Positions 1 to 13,030 of a stretch of DNA of 64,000 nt are shown here, in pieces. Source of the stretch: Puffinus mauretanicus (Eukaryota; Chordata; Aves; Procellariiformes; Procellariidae). Every line of letters begins with the position of its first letter. Positions within the stretch are counted from its first letter, which is position 1. Position numbers and translations under genes: made by a program. The stretch lies in the NCBI GenBank assembly GCA_023333565.1, contig JAJKFH010000295.1, positions 2,212,001 to 2,276,000 of the forward strand, written 5' to 3'. The notes under the pieces are model-generated. The model searched no databases, was not told where the DNA came from, and saw nothing but the letters and a program-made list of their open reading frames with translations.

Positions 1-1924
1 CCTATGCAAAATTGTACAGTTTCCCCCAAATGAGTTTCAACTTGAATTGAAATAGCTTCTCAGGTACAGATTTGCTTTAACCACCACTTTCATTCTCTTC
101 TTGTGTATGTGGTGGGCTGTGGGTTTTTTCAATGGCAGTTGGCTACCTCTGTCACTAGGCATTTAACCTCTTTTTTGAAAATAAATATGTGAGAAGGCCT
201 TTCGTGAGCTAGCAGAGCTTGCTTTCAAAACTCAGTGAGTTCCCAGTCATACAAGCCCTCTGCAAGATTAATTCAAGTCAATAGGGGATTTAAAAGTGAA
301 AGGGGAGAAAAATCAGGTCAGCAAGAAATATGAATAGAATGATTAAATCAGTGGGAAATGCTGTGGTAAAAGACAGAGGATTCCAATTCCAGTTATTATA
401 GATTGGGAGGCTGAGATGCTTAATAGCAAGGAAGGAGAGTATTGCTTGAGAATTGGATTGAATTGGCAGAGTACATCCAATCAGTCTCCCTCTAACAGAA
501 TGGTTGAATATGTAATATAACATGATAAAAGTGTTTGGTCTCTCTGCTTTTTAATAGGACTACTGTGAATGAAGCTCCAGAGGAAAAGATCATTTGTTTT
601 TTCCTCTCACCAAAGGGATGAAGTATCTAAGCATGCATTTGATACTGTGTGTTTTTGTGGTTTCTATTTTAAAATAATGCTGACAAAATCTGCGTGGACC
701 TAGTTCATCATGTCCTACTCAGGAATGTCAAGATTAAGTCCTGATCTGATGGTTAGTGCCAGAGTCCATGTCACCACTTATACACTGGTATCAATATCTT
801 CCAGATGATGGTTTGCTGTCTTTTAAGTCCTAGTTTTTACAATAGGAAAAACACTCCCAGCTGCACTGAAAATGGATACAGACAGGAGGGAGTGCTATTT
901 AGGTATTCGATAGGAAGAGTTAAAGTTGAAATGAAAATCCTAGCTTGTCTTAAAACCTATTTGTAAGAGAAGTATCCAGTCTTGCTAAAGTGTGCTGTCA
1001 TGTGGGTTTTAGATCATGAGAGGTAGATGTTCCCTGGGTTTTATCATCTCCAGATGAGAGAAATATTCTAGGCCTTGTTCCAGACATGCTCAAAATTACA
1101 AACACAATGGAACCCCAAACTTCATTGGGGAATCTGGTCACTACTTCAGTATAAATATTCAACAGTAGGAGATGAGACAAACTTTCTCGCTATGGCATTA
1201 TGTATGCACCCAGCATGATGGCATTTTAATTCTGTTCTTAAATGGTACAGTACTGTCACCCTGTAGAAACTAGAGAGTAAAACGTCTATGCCAACCTGCA
1301 CAATCCCCATGCTACATGGAGGAAAAACTATCTGAAGTAACTGAGGGCACAGAAGCAACAGAGAATGCCTGGATTAAAGTTTGATGACAAAGGTACACAT
1401 CCTCTGAAGATCTGACTGGTATCACTGTCATCTGACACTTGAGAGTGCTGTTCAACGGAGTGTGAATCAATGACATGCTGTTTACTCCTCCTCATGCTAA
1501 CTCCCTGTGTGGGCATGATTTGTGTATAGATATATATATAAGTGGACTCAGCTATCATCACTGCATGGTAAGTGAGTGTAGAGCAGCCGGAGATCCAGAA
1601 ATTTGCAGGCCAGCTTATTGTACGCTAACTTCCTTATGTAGAGAGACCCTCCCCTAGTCAAATTAAAGCCACTATAATTATAAGCGTCCATGGAAATGTT
1701 TCATGCAGTTAAATAAACCGGAGTAAAATATGTTAACTTTCCCATTTGTCCCTCTGTAGGTGAGCCCTAAATATCTTTACCATTTTTTCTAACAGCCTTC
1801 ACAAATCCTTCATGTGTCCAGCTTCCTGATGTCAGAACAGGACTGGGATCTGCAACCCACATCAAAGTTAACTTGTGGGATTTTTCTTTGCTTTGCTATT
1901 CATAGTTATGGATGCTAAGCTTCG
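1..1924. other. non-coding, no gene seen
   Basis: All six frames are closed every few dozen codons, and the overlapping short frames have no recognisable domain. A short TA run near 1530-1542 is the only simple sequence I noticed. I see no mobile element or RNA gene. Confidence 0.6.
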
Positions 1925-2012
1925 ATAATGTGCTTAGCACTGTAAGAGGCAGTAAAAATGACACTTCCTGGCCCAAGGAGTGCACAATCTAACAATAGAC
2001 AGAGAGTGCAAA
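1925..2012 (-). repeat. L3/CR1-type LINE 3' tail fragment
   Basis: Read on the minus strand, this stretch follows the 3'-terminal text of an ancient amniote LINE: a 'gattgt-gcactccttgggccagga' block (the consensus has 'gattgtaagctctttggggcaggga'), followed by 'cagtgctaagcacatta' (the consensus has 'cagcacctagcacaatg'). The same text recurs at 21035-21200 in a longer copy and, in the other orientation, at 56950-57030. It is a short neutral fossil with no coding content left. The match is from memory of the family; the subfamily name is uncertain. Confidence 0.55.
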
Positions 2013-5000
2013 CTGTGCTGGGAGACCTGGGGAAGGTACTTCTTAGAGAAATGTTTCTTTTTTAAAATAATGGTTAGGTGTCTGACAACATTTACATTAA
2101 CATTGGTTAGTATTCATGGCTTCAGGAAAGATGAGAGTTTAGGGAAGGGATTTGGCTTCTGCAGATTTTATTCTACCACATGCAGAGCGATCACATCACT
2201 CGGCCATTGATGCTATAGTCATATAGGTTCCTTTCTTACTTTTTTTTTTCATGTGGTATTTGAGCTTGCTTGTGATCTGTGCTTCTTACATTTTGCACAC
2301 TGACTAACAGACAGAGGAGTTTATGTCCTGCCAAATGTGTAATTAGTACAGTACTCTAGGCACTTCATTGCATACTAAGGAAGTTTTGCTGGCCTTACAT
2401 TGATGTCAGATATTGCTATACCGAAAAATCATCTCCAAGAAAATAAGCTTCTTTAGTCTATGGTTTTTAGTAAGTCCTTCAAAGTAAAATTGATATATTT
2501 GGGCTCTTACTTCCTCTTTCTTAGTTATGTGGATATGTGTAGGATTAAAACTTCTTTCTCTATTAGTGATGATGTCTCTTCCAGTTAAATAAGTATCTTT
2601 ATTTTTTGAAGGGACAATTCTATTAGTAGCAAAAGGTGTCTGAAGTCAAAAATGAAAAACTTTCAAGCGCAGTAACAGTGCAAATTGATAAGCTGTTTTG
2701 GGGCTGATCTTGGGACAGAATACACGTGAGGAAATAATTTCTCATGTGCTTAACTTTTATTGGCAATAGATTTAAAAGCATGGTATCTCAAATCTGGGTC
2801 ATGCAGTAAAAGTGAAAAAAATTGACACAAAGCCCAAATGAAGTCAATGAAATTCCCACATTAGGAACTGGAATAGGCCTAAAGAGAAAACAAGAGGATC
2901 TTTGGGGTAAAGCTGATGATTACAACATACTTCCCTTTGCTCTAATTCTTTTGCCCTGGTTGAGCTTTTGTTTCAGGTACAGATTCTGCGCTTGCCTGTA
3001 TTTTAGCCTTGATTCTAGAGCTGAAAGCTCATTGTTTCCCATTGCACATGTGAAAAATCAGTTCTCACACACAGTAACTGGTTTTTTATTTTGATTACTC
3101 TAAAGAAAATGGATGTCCCATTTAGAGTAGTGATGCAGTCTTTTACTAAACCTGATGGGACACATTCAGTCCAGGCTCTAACAAAGGAATGTATTGTTGT
3201 TGTTTATGTGGCAAATTAGTAGAGCTTTACCCAGATGGCAGCAATTACTGTAATCATGATTTGTCATAATTAGTTTGAGAATATTAATTATCAATTTCTC
3301 CTCAGTCTCTATACTCTGAAATAGGCAGTAGCCACCAATAATGACCGATTTCTCATTGGTTTGTATTACCATTCTTTCCTATGTTCCTATGTTACTGCCA
3401 TTGCCTTAGGCTTCACCTGCACTGGGTGGCTTCAACCGGTAACATTCTCGCTCTTTTGCAAGAGCTGCTGTAACTCATCTGCTCTGGGTTCAGAGAGTCC
3501 TCACAGAGACTGGTTTTACCTGCAGATGTTATGCAGTGTTGTAAATGAGTGTTTTGTTGTCTCCTCTACAACGGTTGAGTGGGAGTTCATTTACAGTGCA
3601 CTGTGGGATGCCTCTCTGGGAAATCCTTAGCATCAATTCAGTTGGTCCTCTGCACCCCATCAAACTGTTTCACAAACTTGGTGTTCGTTTTAAACTTGTG
3701 TATCGGCTTCTCTTTAAAAGAAGAAAGTAGTGCCTGTAGTTTTTTCCTAGTACTCCAAACCACACTTGTGATTTCTGACTTGTTTTTCAGCAGAAATGGC
3801 AATTCCTGGGAGGCTATGTTTCTAGCTACTTAGCTCTAGAAGCAGACAATTGAATTTAATTAAAGATGAGTGTGTTCTTACAATGTGACATGCAGGCTTT
3901 GCCCAGCACCACTGGCAGCACAGCCGTTGCCACAGCTCCACACCTGCCTGGTCTGAGACAGGGCGGACTGCAGGTCAGAGCACCTTTTTTGACCAGATCA
4001 TGGCTCCAACGACAACAAGTCTCAGCTTGATGCGTTTCATCTCAGTGTGCCTGTGAGTATCTCAGCAGAGGTTTGCAGGCTTTGACTTGTCAATTGCTAA
4101 AGCTATCCCTCCGTTGTCAGGCAGCACAGACTACTCGGCAGATCTGAGCTGGCTGCATTTATTCCATGGGTTGCACATTGCTGTACACGTTCGAGCCAGA
4201 CACTAGCAGCCCATTTTCATGAGCGGGTGGCAAAGCTTTGTCAACAGAGGCCAAAGAGAAAATACTAATATAATGTGGGAATAGAGCTGGTGGCTCAGCT
4301 GTACTAAAATGAATCACCAATTCAAGTTCAGTCCTTCATTTTCAAGCTGGCAGAGGCTATGGGTGCTGGTAAGGCAACATACTCAGCTGGTGCAAACGTG
4401 CCTCATTTCGTTGTATCTCAGCTGCTCTCCAGTGTGAGGTACATCCCACTTCCCGTGACTGGATTGATGATTCAGTATGAGAGTTTTGTGGCTTATGATG
4501 AAAGGGGAAGTCCAAGGCTGTGAGAAAAAGAGGAGGAATCTTCATTTTTGGAGCGGGGCAGGGAGGACAGATTTTGAGATGTGGTAATAGAAAATAGAGG
4601 GATAAAACATACTTTGCTGTGACAAAATGTTGCTCTTCACTGCTCTTCATTTGTGAGCTTTCATTTGAGAAGAAATTCAGAGATGGGATTTGGCAAAGGG
4701 CTTACGTATAGATTGTGTTTTTACGAAATATATGCTGTTGTTGACAAAGCTTTTTATTTCATCTGATAAAACTAAACAAATTTCAGGCTGTAATAAGCCA
4801 AATTCAGCATAAGAACAGGTTGCTGCAGCTGCTAAAACTTGGCCATGTATATCCACAGGGTCAAGAGCTAGTGTTTTAAAAAATGCATATTATGTGATTT
4901 TCTTTTATCTTGAAAATTGACAGCATAATAAAGATATCAAGCATTTTTCTAAAGTAATTGTTAAAGTTTAAATCTCACAGTGACAGTTAGGTATTCCTTA

Positions 5001-8000
5001 ATTAGCTAGAGAAACATATATGTCTTTATGTACTGACTCTTTAAAGCATTTTGTTACAGTTTGACAGTCGTTTTGGGATACTGGGTATCGGGGTTTACAC
5101 TTCAGCCTTCATGTTCACGCCAAAAAAGAAACAAGCAGGAGGTTAGAGAGCTTACAGTGTTCAAGTGCAGGCAGAAGCAACAGCTGAGAGTTGTTTCTTG
5201 CAGTGAACATTTTATTTTCCTTTATTCAGAGATCATAAAATGGCATAGCAGATAAAACATTTGATGTGTATAAATTATTAAGTTAGAGGCTGTGGTGTGG
5301 GTCAGTCTGAAACATGTACATAAAAGGCATAGTTGGTGGTAGCAGTAATCGGTTTTTCCTCTCTGATTCTGGTGATCCTTACAAGCTTGCCTGGGCATTT
5401 GGTGGGAGAGAAAAGAGCTCTGTTGATGTGGAACCGCTAGAAGCATGACTCAGAGCTTTCAGATCACCTAGAGCTGTAGTTGCTAACTGGTTGTTATCTT
5501 CTCCTCTCTCTTGTCTTTGATTTGCATCCTCTGCCTGTCCCTGCCAAAAACACCAACCTCACAATCTCAGTTTGCTTGCAAAGCTACTAAGGTTTTGCTT
5601 GTTACTCCATCCCAGAATGGTTGCAGTGAAGCAAAGTGGTCAGTGCAAGTTGTTATCTGGTTGTGCTTTGTTTTAACCTGTTCACATTAGAGAAGATTCA
5701 AATAATCCAGTAAAGCTTCCAACAGACCACCACTCATAGGTTAAAAAATCATGTTTAAATGATTCATAAGCTATTGCCATGTTGTATGGTTTTCAGCAAC
5801 AAGTAGGTAGAACTGTTAGCGTGGCCGCATATGCTATTGGGCAGCTGTTCTCTGAAATTTTTGGAGGCTGACTGTGCAGATGGACCCAGAGAAGATGGAA
5901 GAGCTTCTGTGCCCAGAGGAGCAGCCAAACTTTTAATGTCCGAAACCTCTCCGTCCCCACTATTAAATTTCTATAGTGATTTCCAGAATCCAAAATTGAA
6001 CACTCAGACTCTCTGCTGCATAACTGCCTCCATTGAAAATCCACTTGATGCTGCAAAGTGTGTGCTGTGCACCTGAAAGACACATGTTAACCTGCAAGTT
6101 ATAAGATTTGCCTTTTTAAAAGCAGTTGCCATTATCAGGAGAAATGAAGGGTGCTGGTTTTACAGCATTAAGCTATCCTGCTGTATGGAGGGAAAGAAAC
6201 ATGGCATGAATCTGTGAAAAGCTGGAAAGTTTACAAAGAAATGATCCCACAGCTTCTAGCAACAGCAGCTGTGCTGTGACATGTAGACTGATGTACCAGT
6301 TGTCTGATCAATAGGTTTTACTTCTAGGACTATTATTTCTTGGCAGCCAACCTAATGTAATTACGTATGTTTTCCTGCAACAAGCAAACACTTTATGTGG
6401 TTGAGGAAACAGCTGCAGTACATTGAAGAGCTCATTTGCATAAATATGGAAGTTTAGTCACAGAATTACAAAATTACGTATTGTGTAGGGTTACATGTTA
6501 ATGGCAAGGATTATAAATACCTATAATGCCCTTTTATTTAAAATGAATTAATATTTAGCCATTTTGAACCTTGAAAGACAGTTTGTCATCTGACTATTTA
6601 AAAGTGTGACTGTTTAGTCTAAAAATAACTTTGAATATGACTCTGAACCGGAGATCTTTGCATCTTTCCTTATTTTCTGTTTTGAGCCGCTCTTCAGAGC
6701 TGGAGAGGCATGGGGAAACCTTCAGAAGGGATTGGCAAGCCAGATAAAATTTGCCTCCTTTCTTTCAAACTTAAACTAGGCTCCTTGTTTTTAAATTTAT
6801 AGATAAGTTTCTGAAGCAACCTAGTAAAACTTCCCATGTATGAATTGCATAACACAGAAACTAAATACCAGGTTGCAAGTAATCTGCAGGCTGTTAATAC
6901 ATGACCAGGGATATTTACTGAGGAGTTACATGAACTGCTTCCAGCAAAGACCTAGTGACAGCACAAGAGTTTGTGCAGATGTGTGTCAAAAAGAACAGAT
7001 TTGGTGGAGCAAAACTTAAAAGGTTTGTTTCAGTCCCTCATCTGCTTCACTTTGTGACCATGCAAGTGCTTGTGCCCTACAAGAGAGATGGTAATGCAAA
7101 CCAGAAAAGGAAGGCTAAAAATGTGGAGGATGTGGGGACAGCATCAGCCTATACTGCCCTACATTTTATGTGGAATTACAGCATCACACTAGGACAGTTG
7201 AGTTCCTGCCCCGTGCAGGGGCAGCTTGGCAGGGACTCCTCATGAAGAGGTTGCAACTTAAGTGGTCTTTATCCCAATGTTTTAAAAGGAACTTGGCACC
7301 AATTCTGGGTTACCATAAGACAAGGACGCTGTGGGGACAGAAGCCTTTCAGAACAGAGCACCATGGGCTGCTGTGGCTGACAATCGCGAGATCAGCCCTC
7401 TCTGCTTATGCATCCAGAGCCCTGTGTCTTCACAGTGCAGTCAGCCCAGTACAATGCTGACATAGTGAAATGGGTACAATTGAAGCTTTTGGTGCTGTCC
7501 CACCCAAATGTGTTGTTTTGATTTCTTGGGTGGTTTTATGCAGATTTGATTGACATGGTTGGTTTCAGCTGACAGATTCAGTTGTGCAATTTGTTCAGCT
7601 CTTCATGAAGTAAGAACAGAAGAATGCTCCAAGTGTCATGACAGCATGAGATGAGCTCTAAATCATCTACTCATGATATTTCAAAATATGTTGCCACATT
7701 TTCCTCCAGTTGTTCATTCTGCCCATCTGCTGGATGCTACATTTCTTGCCGGCAATAGAAAAATCAGCCTTAGTGCCCGGAGGGTGATGGGGTTTTTTCT
7801 GAGTTGGTTTTTGCTGACAGTTTTGACTTGTATCTAGACTTGGCACTGAAGCAGCTCAGGAACATGAACATGATCTGTTGAATGATACCGCAGTTCTGAG
7901 AGCTTGCTGATCTCAAAGAGGAAGCCCTAATTCTGCCCCTGCCTCTTGGTTTCATCCTTTTTCTTCCACCAGCTTTCGGGAACAGATCTAACATTAACCA

Positions 8001-9029
8001 GAAAGAAAATTACCAGTGTTTTTGCCAAAGCAGCATGGGTTCAGTGGCTGGAGAGCACAGTGAGAAGCAGAAGAAGAAGGAGGAAGAGGGAGGGTACCAG
8101 CCCTCCTGTGGGTGAGTTGTCAAACTAGCCTATTCAGATTACTGGTTCTGCAACATGACCCCACTGCCACCTCCAGCAAGAAGGTGGTTACCCAAATCTG
8201 GAGGAAGGAATTGTCTAAAGCTTTCAGAGCCATCTTTAGCTTTCCTGACAGCAGATTGTTGTAGCTATTGAATGATTAGTTTGCATTGGCACTTTGGGCC
8301 TTGAGGAGATAAACTCTTACCAGTCAGCTAATACATTCTCATTACTTTGGGAAGAAGGCATTGGACCTTGTAGGAGTACATGCTCCGTTTTGAGCAGGGC
8401 AAGGTGGATCACAGGGATTCTACTTCTGCGGGGAAAAAACAGTAGAGAGAAAACAGTATGCTTTGGGGGCTGAGGCTGTTAGTCTGCGTTTCTGCACTAG
8501 CTAGCACAGTGGATGTGTGCCTGAGCATGCTGTGGTCAAGAGGAGGCAGACACAGATGAGCTCTGCCTGCCGCTTTGACTGGAAGGTGTCTAGATATGTT
8601 AGGGTGGATATACAAGACTTTGAGAAAACTGAGTCTAATTTCTTTGTGTGGATGGCTGTAAAGTGGCTGATGAGCCCATTCCATGTGGAGTGTTTGAGAA
8701 GCTTGTAAGTAAGTGTAATACGTAGTCACCATAAAAGGCGATGTGAGAATGTGGTGATGAGACCCGACTGAAAGGAGAGACTGGAAGGAGCTGTCGATTG
8801 CCCTGAAAGGGCAGGGTGCATGAGTATATGTTTGGTGGTAAAGCACTCTTATAATGAAAGCTCCCTTTTCTGTTTCAGAACAGCTGAAGAGACTGTTCTG
8901 GCTTTGTGCCTGAACCTGAACAAATCATGGTGATAGGCTGACAAAAAACTGAATACTTTCTTGGGTCAGTTTGTGTGTTTTCATTTGAGAATTGTAAACG
9001 TTTGATCACACAACCTGCTTTTCTTCTGA
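2013..9029. other. non-coding stretch, scattered weak repeats
   Basis: No gene is recognised. A weak copy of the amniote 'gaagtcaatg' repeat lies near 2826-2880. Region 3900-4260 is slightly GC-richer and has no open frame of note. A minus-strand frame of 145 codons (8409-8846) and a pair of overlapping plus frames (6955-7460) are open, but they lack any motif or convincing splice context, and I treat them as chance. Confidence 0.5.
8058..8094 (+). repeat. GA-rich purine tract
   Basis: This is a short run made almost only of A and G (agaagaagga, ggaagaggga). It makes the local frames look arginine-rich (RRRRRKRE), which is a composition artefact and not a nuclear localisation signal of a real protein. 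Confidence 0.7.
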
Positions 9030-9120
9030 CACTGCAAATAAAGGGATTACAATTGTGTAATCCCACTGAAGTAAATGAGGTTTTAATACTGAGATTTAAT
9101 GGGAGTAGAGTCAGGCTTCT
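9030..9120 (+). repeat. amniote palindromic repeat, degenerate copy
   Basis: It contains 'cccactgaagtaaatgagg' followed by a downstream 'taatgggagtagagtcagg' block. This is the layout of a widely dispersed old amniote repeat with a core near CACTGAAGTCAATGG. Similar copies in this window lie at 19575-19665, 24375-24450, 30905-30990, 31195-31325, 39690-39765, 44345-44410 and 63405-63480. I cannot name the family with certainty. Confidence 0.4.
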
Positions 9121-11797
9121 AGAGAAATCCAAAGGGAGACTAAAATGCTACCAGTGGTGGAAAAGATAGTTGGATGAGGCCAATTTTTCTGCTGAGGGAG
9201 AATGTGAGAGGCTGAACGGTATAGGAAGTGCTGATAGGAAGACTAGTCATCAGGGCAATAAAGAAAATTTCTGAATATAACGCTTACTGACCATGAATCT
9301 TGAGCAGTGAAGATATTTCACAGTCATTTTTCCAGGTTTAGATTGGAAGTTAGAATTATTGTGTAGTTACCAAAGTCTTGTATTTATTAGCAAAATGATT
9401 TATATGTATTTTAAAAGCCTTTTAAACACATACTTAGGGAAAATCTTTCTTTGGAGGCAAAACTGGCTTAGGACATTCATAGAATGCCTGTCCTCTCTAA
9501 TTTCCTTCTCTGAGCACAGAAACTACACAGTTGCAACAACATAATGAAAGGTGAAGGAATGCATGGGGTTGCAGGGATTAGGAACTTTTTAAACTGGCTT
9601 TGCTACTGCGAAAGTGTAAGGGTGCAGATCCACATCAGCTTAAGTTCATCGGTTCTGGGGCATGCCCTCCCACCCATATATTCCTTACCGCTTTCTTTGT
9701 GTCAGCAGTGATGCACAGGAAGCTGATTCATCTAAAATTTCCTGTGGAAAAAAAAAGAGCTTAAGATGCAATGGAGATGCTCCCTTATTAGCATGCAAGT
9801 ATGTGATGAGCAAACTTGTTTCCTCAAAACACTGTTGATACCTCTGAAACTGCAGTCTGATGAGACAATCAATGGAGCTTCTGACCATTTCCTTGGATCC
9901 AACCTGACCCTTTCTCATAATGTGAATTACTGATCCAGTGTGAACTTGTTCTGCTGGTACAAATTTCTTAAAGAAAATATGACCGGTTAACTCTCCACTG
10001 GCAGGCTTCAGGCTAGATCAGATGTCACCTCTCTTTCCCCACACTGCGTGAAGCTGGTCCAAAAGCCTAAAACTTACAAATGCTGCCATGTATCAGTTTG
10101 GCAGATGTAGACCCATGTGCCAACATGCGATCCAGGGCAGACTCATCCTGGTGGGTAGTGAGAGAGGGCACAGAGCTGGTGCTAATTTATGGTGGAAGAA
10201 AGGCACTAACTGCTGTTCGCATGGCAGAAGGCCTCTTCCTCCACTCGCTGTGTCAGCATGCAGCATATACCAGCAGCAGGAGTTTCTCTGCTGGCACCGC
10301 TGCTTGCTTTGCACAGGAGCTTTTCCAGGCAGGCTGCAAGTGCCAGGGGCCTGGCTCAGCTGTAGCCAGGTGCCAATGCATCATGAGGCCATGGCTAGAC
10401 AATCGCTGCAAAAACAGAGGTTGCAATCGAGGGTTACAGCTTCTCTGCTTTAGAAGTGCTGTCTGCATGGCTCAAACTGATTAAAGATGCCTGCTCTCAA
10501 CTTACTGTATTCACACTGCTCATAGAGCCATCTTGGGGAGGGGAAAGTGTGTTAGAGGGTTTGTGTCTGTGTAAATTTACGTCTTTATCATTGGCACGAA
10601 GCATGTACAAAGCTTCCTGATCCTTATATGCCTGCCTTGATGCTTAGGTGCCTTCAGGACTTGATAAAATTTCAGAGTGAAAAGGTTTCCTTGAACTTTG
10701 TTGTCGTCTTCTTGGATGCTGAACTGGGAGCAATGCTTCTGTGAACGACCTGCTTGCATCTCTCAGTGTGATTTTTGGGTTTGAGGAGGGTTAGTGGATG
10801 CTGAAAGTTCCTGGTTTAGAATCGCAAACTACTGAGATGAGTTGGAAACCTGCAGAAGGGTCCAGGTTTGGTTTTGGGCTGAAGCAGATAGGCTGGAACC
10901 TATAATAAGCTAAAAAGAACTATTCTAGGAAAGTAAGAGACCAATAAAAAGATGTGGAATTAAAGAAAAGAGAACAAGTCATAAATATGAGAAATGTGAG
11001 TTGAAATTGTATGTATGGAAGCATATGAAATGGCATTACTTAACATAACGCCAATAAGTTAGTGTAGACAAATCAAATGTACATATAATGAGGAAAGATG
11101 AGTGAAGTAGTAGCGATTCTCTTGTTGGCTCTGTATATGTATTCAAAGAGCATTATTCTATTCAATATGCCTCCTGGGTACTCTTACAGCCCTTACAAGC
11201 TGCAGGAAAGTGTATCTGGCTTCAGAAGAGGATGCTTGTGCTTTCCAGATGATCTTGCTGAGACGAATAAACAAATAGGGCTGGGAGTATGGAAATGATA
11301 GGTTGGTAGGGTCTTTCTGGAATTTAAACAAGTGTATTACTCAGTATGGAAAGACTGTCTGACAATTGATGGAACCCTGCGGACTTACTATAAAGACTGT
11401 ATATATATGAAAGAATGAGAGATGTAAGCATGTGAGAACTGAAGCTGAAAAGGCACGCCAGTTAAAAGTGAGACTGGAAATGCAACAGGATTGTGTCTTG
11501 TTCTCCAAGTTGTTTGAAATTCTCAAGCATAAGCTTCTTAACACTTGCTGGAAGAAGACATGCTAAAGATTACCAGCCTGAAGGTATTAGGGTATGCAAG
11601 GCATTAGGAATGGTAATTACCATGACTTCATACATAAATAATCATTTAATAACACAGCTGATTTCTGGAGCCCTAACAGTGTGCTGTCAGTGTAAAAAAT
11701 AATACAAAAAGAAAATTCTTGAAGCAGGAAATACCTTCAATCTAAGAACCTATAAAGGAAGGAATCTTTGAAAAACAAAAAAGCAAACATTATCAGG
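9121..11797. other. non-coding; GC-richer open patch at 10.1-10.5 kb
   Basis: No gene is recognised. At 10080-10484 four frames are open at once (the longest is 134 codons on plus, rich in Cys, Ala and Arg). Simultaneous openness on both strands reflects low TA content, not coding. No domain, signal peptide or splice structure was identified. The rest is AT-rich without structure. Confidence 0.5.
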
Positions 11798-11902
11798 TGT
11801 TGTGGTTTAACCCCAGCCAGCAACTAAGCCCCACACCGCTGCTCGCTCACTGAGAATCAGAAGGGTAAAAGTGAGAAAGCTCGTGAGTTGAGATAAAGAC
11901 AG

Positions 11903-11908
11903 TTTAAT
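11903..11908 (-). terminator. LTR poly(A) signal ATTAAA
   Basis: The minus strand reads CCTATTAAACTG, the expected polyadenylation signal at the R region of the LTR, downstream of the TATA box. Confidence 0.5.
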
Positions 11909-12068
11909 AGGTAAAACAAAAGCCGCACACGCAAGCAAAGCAAAACAAGGAATTTGTTCGCTACTTCCCATCAGCAGGCAGGTGTTCAGCCATCTCCAGG
12001 AAAGCAGGGCTACAGGGAAGACAAACACCATCACTCCAATTGTCCCCGCCTTCCTTCTTCTTCCCCCA

Positions 12069-12078
12069 GCTTTATATG
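12069..12078 (-). promoter_or_regulatory. LTR TATA box
   Basis: The minus strand reads CATATAAAGC in the U3 part of the solo LTR. It would drive leftward transcription if the LTR is still active. Confidence 0.6.
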
Positions 12079-12831
12079 CTGAGCATGATGTCATATGGTA
12101 TGGGATATCCCTTTGGTCAGTTGGAGTCAGCTGTCCCAGCCATGTCCCCTCCCAACTTTATGTGCCCCCCCAGTCTCCTCACTGGTGGGGTGGGGTGAGG
12201 AGCAGAAAAGGCCTTGACTGTGTGTAAGCACTGCTCAGCAACAACGAAAACATCCCTGTGTTATCAACACTGTTTCCAGCACAAATCCAAACATAGCCCC
12301 ATACCAGCTGCTGTGAAGAAAATTAACTCTATCCCAGCCAAAACCAGCACATCATGTTCCATAAAAAGGCGGTGAAGTTGAGCAAGAGATGCTGAATAAG
12401 AACCTGTAAGCAGGTTTCCAGATTTTGCCAGTGTGAAATGCTAATGGTAATCTCCTAAACAGAGCAGGCCAAGGTTTTGATGATACTGGAAAATATCAGC
12501 TCCCATTAGACCAGTACATTTTTGGTCCCTTTTCAGGTCAGCTGATTTCTAATTAGGTCCTGAAATATGAATGTAAAATACTAATTTTAGACATATTTGT
12601 ATTTGAAAAGTGGGACTTTATCCATACAATTACTTAAAATGCCTGTTTTGTTATCTTGTTTATTACTCTGAAATCTCATCAATTTTCTGGTTAGCATCAA
12701 TTCTGGCAGTGTTTCGAGAGCCAAGTATAGACACAACATCTCTGTGGTTTAGGATGTGTAATAACTGGTAATTCACGGTGCAGTTTCACAATAATTATTC
12801 ATAGCTTTAGCATTTGCAACTTGATAGCCTA

Positions 12832-12851
12832 TTTTAACAATATTGTTAAAA
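12832..12851. repeat. perfect 20-bp AT palindrome
   Basis: The half-site ttttaacaat is followed directly by its exact reverse complement attgttaaaa, with no spacer. AT richness raises the chance expectation, so it is recorded as structure with no function claimed. ACAAT/ATTGT is also the SOX-type core in inverted arrangement. Confidence 0.85.
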
Positions 12852-13012
12852 AGGTTCTCAAATAAACAATTCTGTAACTAAGCAATCATAATGAATTTAC
12901 ATAATGTGTGATAAGTACATTTAATTTTTAATTTAAATGTAACTCCAGAGTACCTCTGAAATCATTAATGGAAAGACAATGAAAAGTCATGAATGCTATT
13001 AACTGTGAGTAG

Positions 13013-13030
13013 GAGACTATTTTTAGTCTC
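13013..13030. repeat. perfect 7-bp stem with TTTT loop
   Basis: gagacta, tttt, tagtctc: a short perfect inverted repeat, 160 bp from the palindrome at 12832. Confidence 0.8.

Larger units (their letters stand above)
11798..12351 (-). mobile_element. solo LTR of an avian endogenous retrovirus
   Basis: On the minus strand the element begins TGTGCTGGTTTTGGCTGGGA and ends ...GGGGTTAAACCACAACA, with canonical TG...CA termini. The body contains a TATA box (CATATAAAG at 12069-12078) and, about 170 bp further on, an ATTAAA poly(A) signal (11903-11908), so transcription reads leftward. The length, about 554 bp, suits a complete LTR. Flanking 5-mers are tcagg (left) and tcatg (right), an imperfect 5-bp target-site duplication. 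No gag, pol or env sequence adjoins it, so internal recombination has left a solo LTR. The sequence is recognised from memory as a very abundant avian LTR. I do not assign ERVK versus ERVL firmly, though a 5-bp duplication fits ERVL. A 95-codon minus-strand frame inside it is a by-product of the LTR. Confidence 0.88.

Noticed and set aside
7990..8128. Arg-rich peptide resembling a nuclear localisation signal
   Set aside because: Produced by a GA-rich purine tract; the reverse strand and other frames show the same low complexity.
8409..8846. 145-codon minus-strand open frame
   Set aside because: No domain, no splice structure, composition rich in His, Ser and Leu without pattern; expected occasionally by chance in 64 kb.
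10080..10484. 134-codon plus frame, with 121-, 73- and 71-codon frames overlapping on both strands
   Set aside because: Openness in many frames at once reflects GC-richer, TA-poor sequence. No motif recognised in any of them.
11807..12094. 95-codon minus frame
   Set aside because: Lies entirely inside the solo LTR, which does not encode protein.
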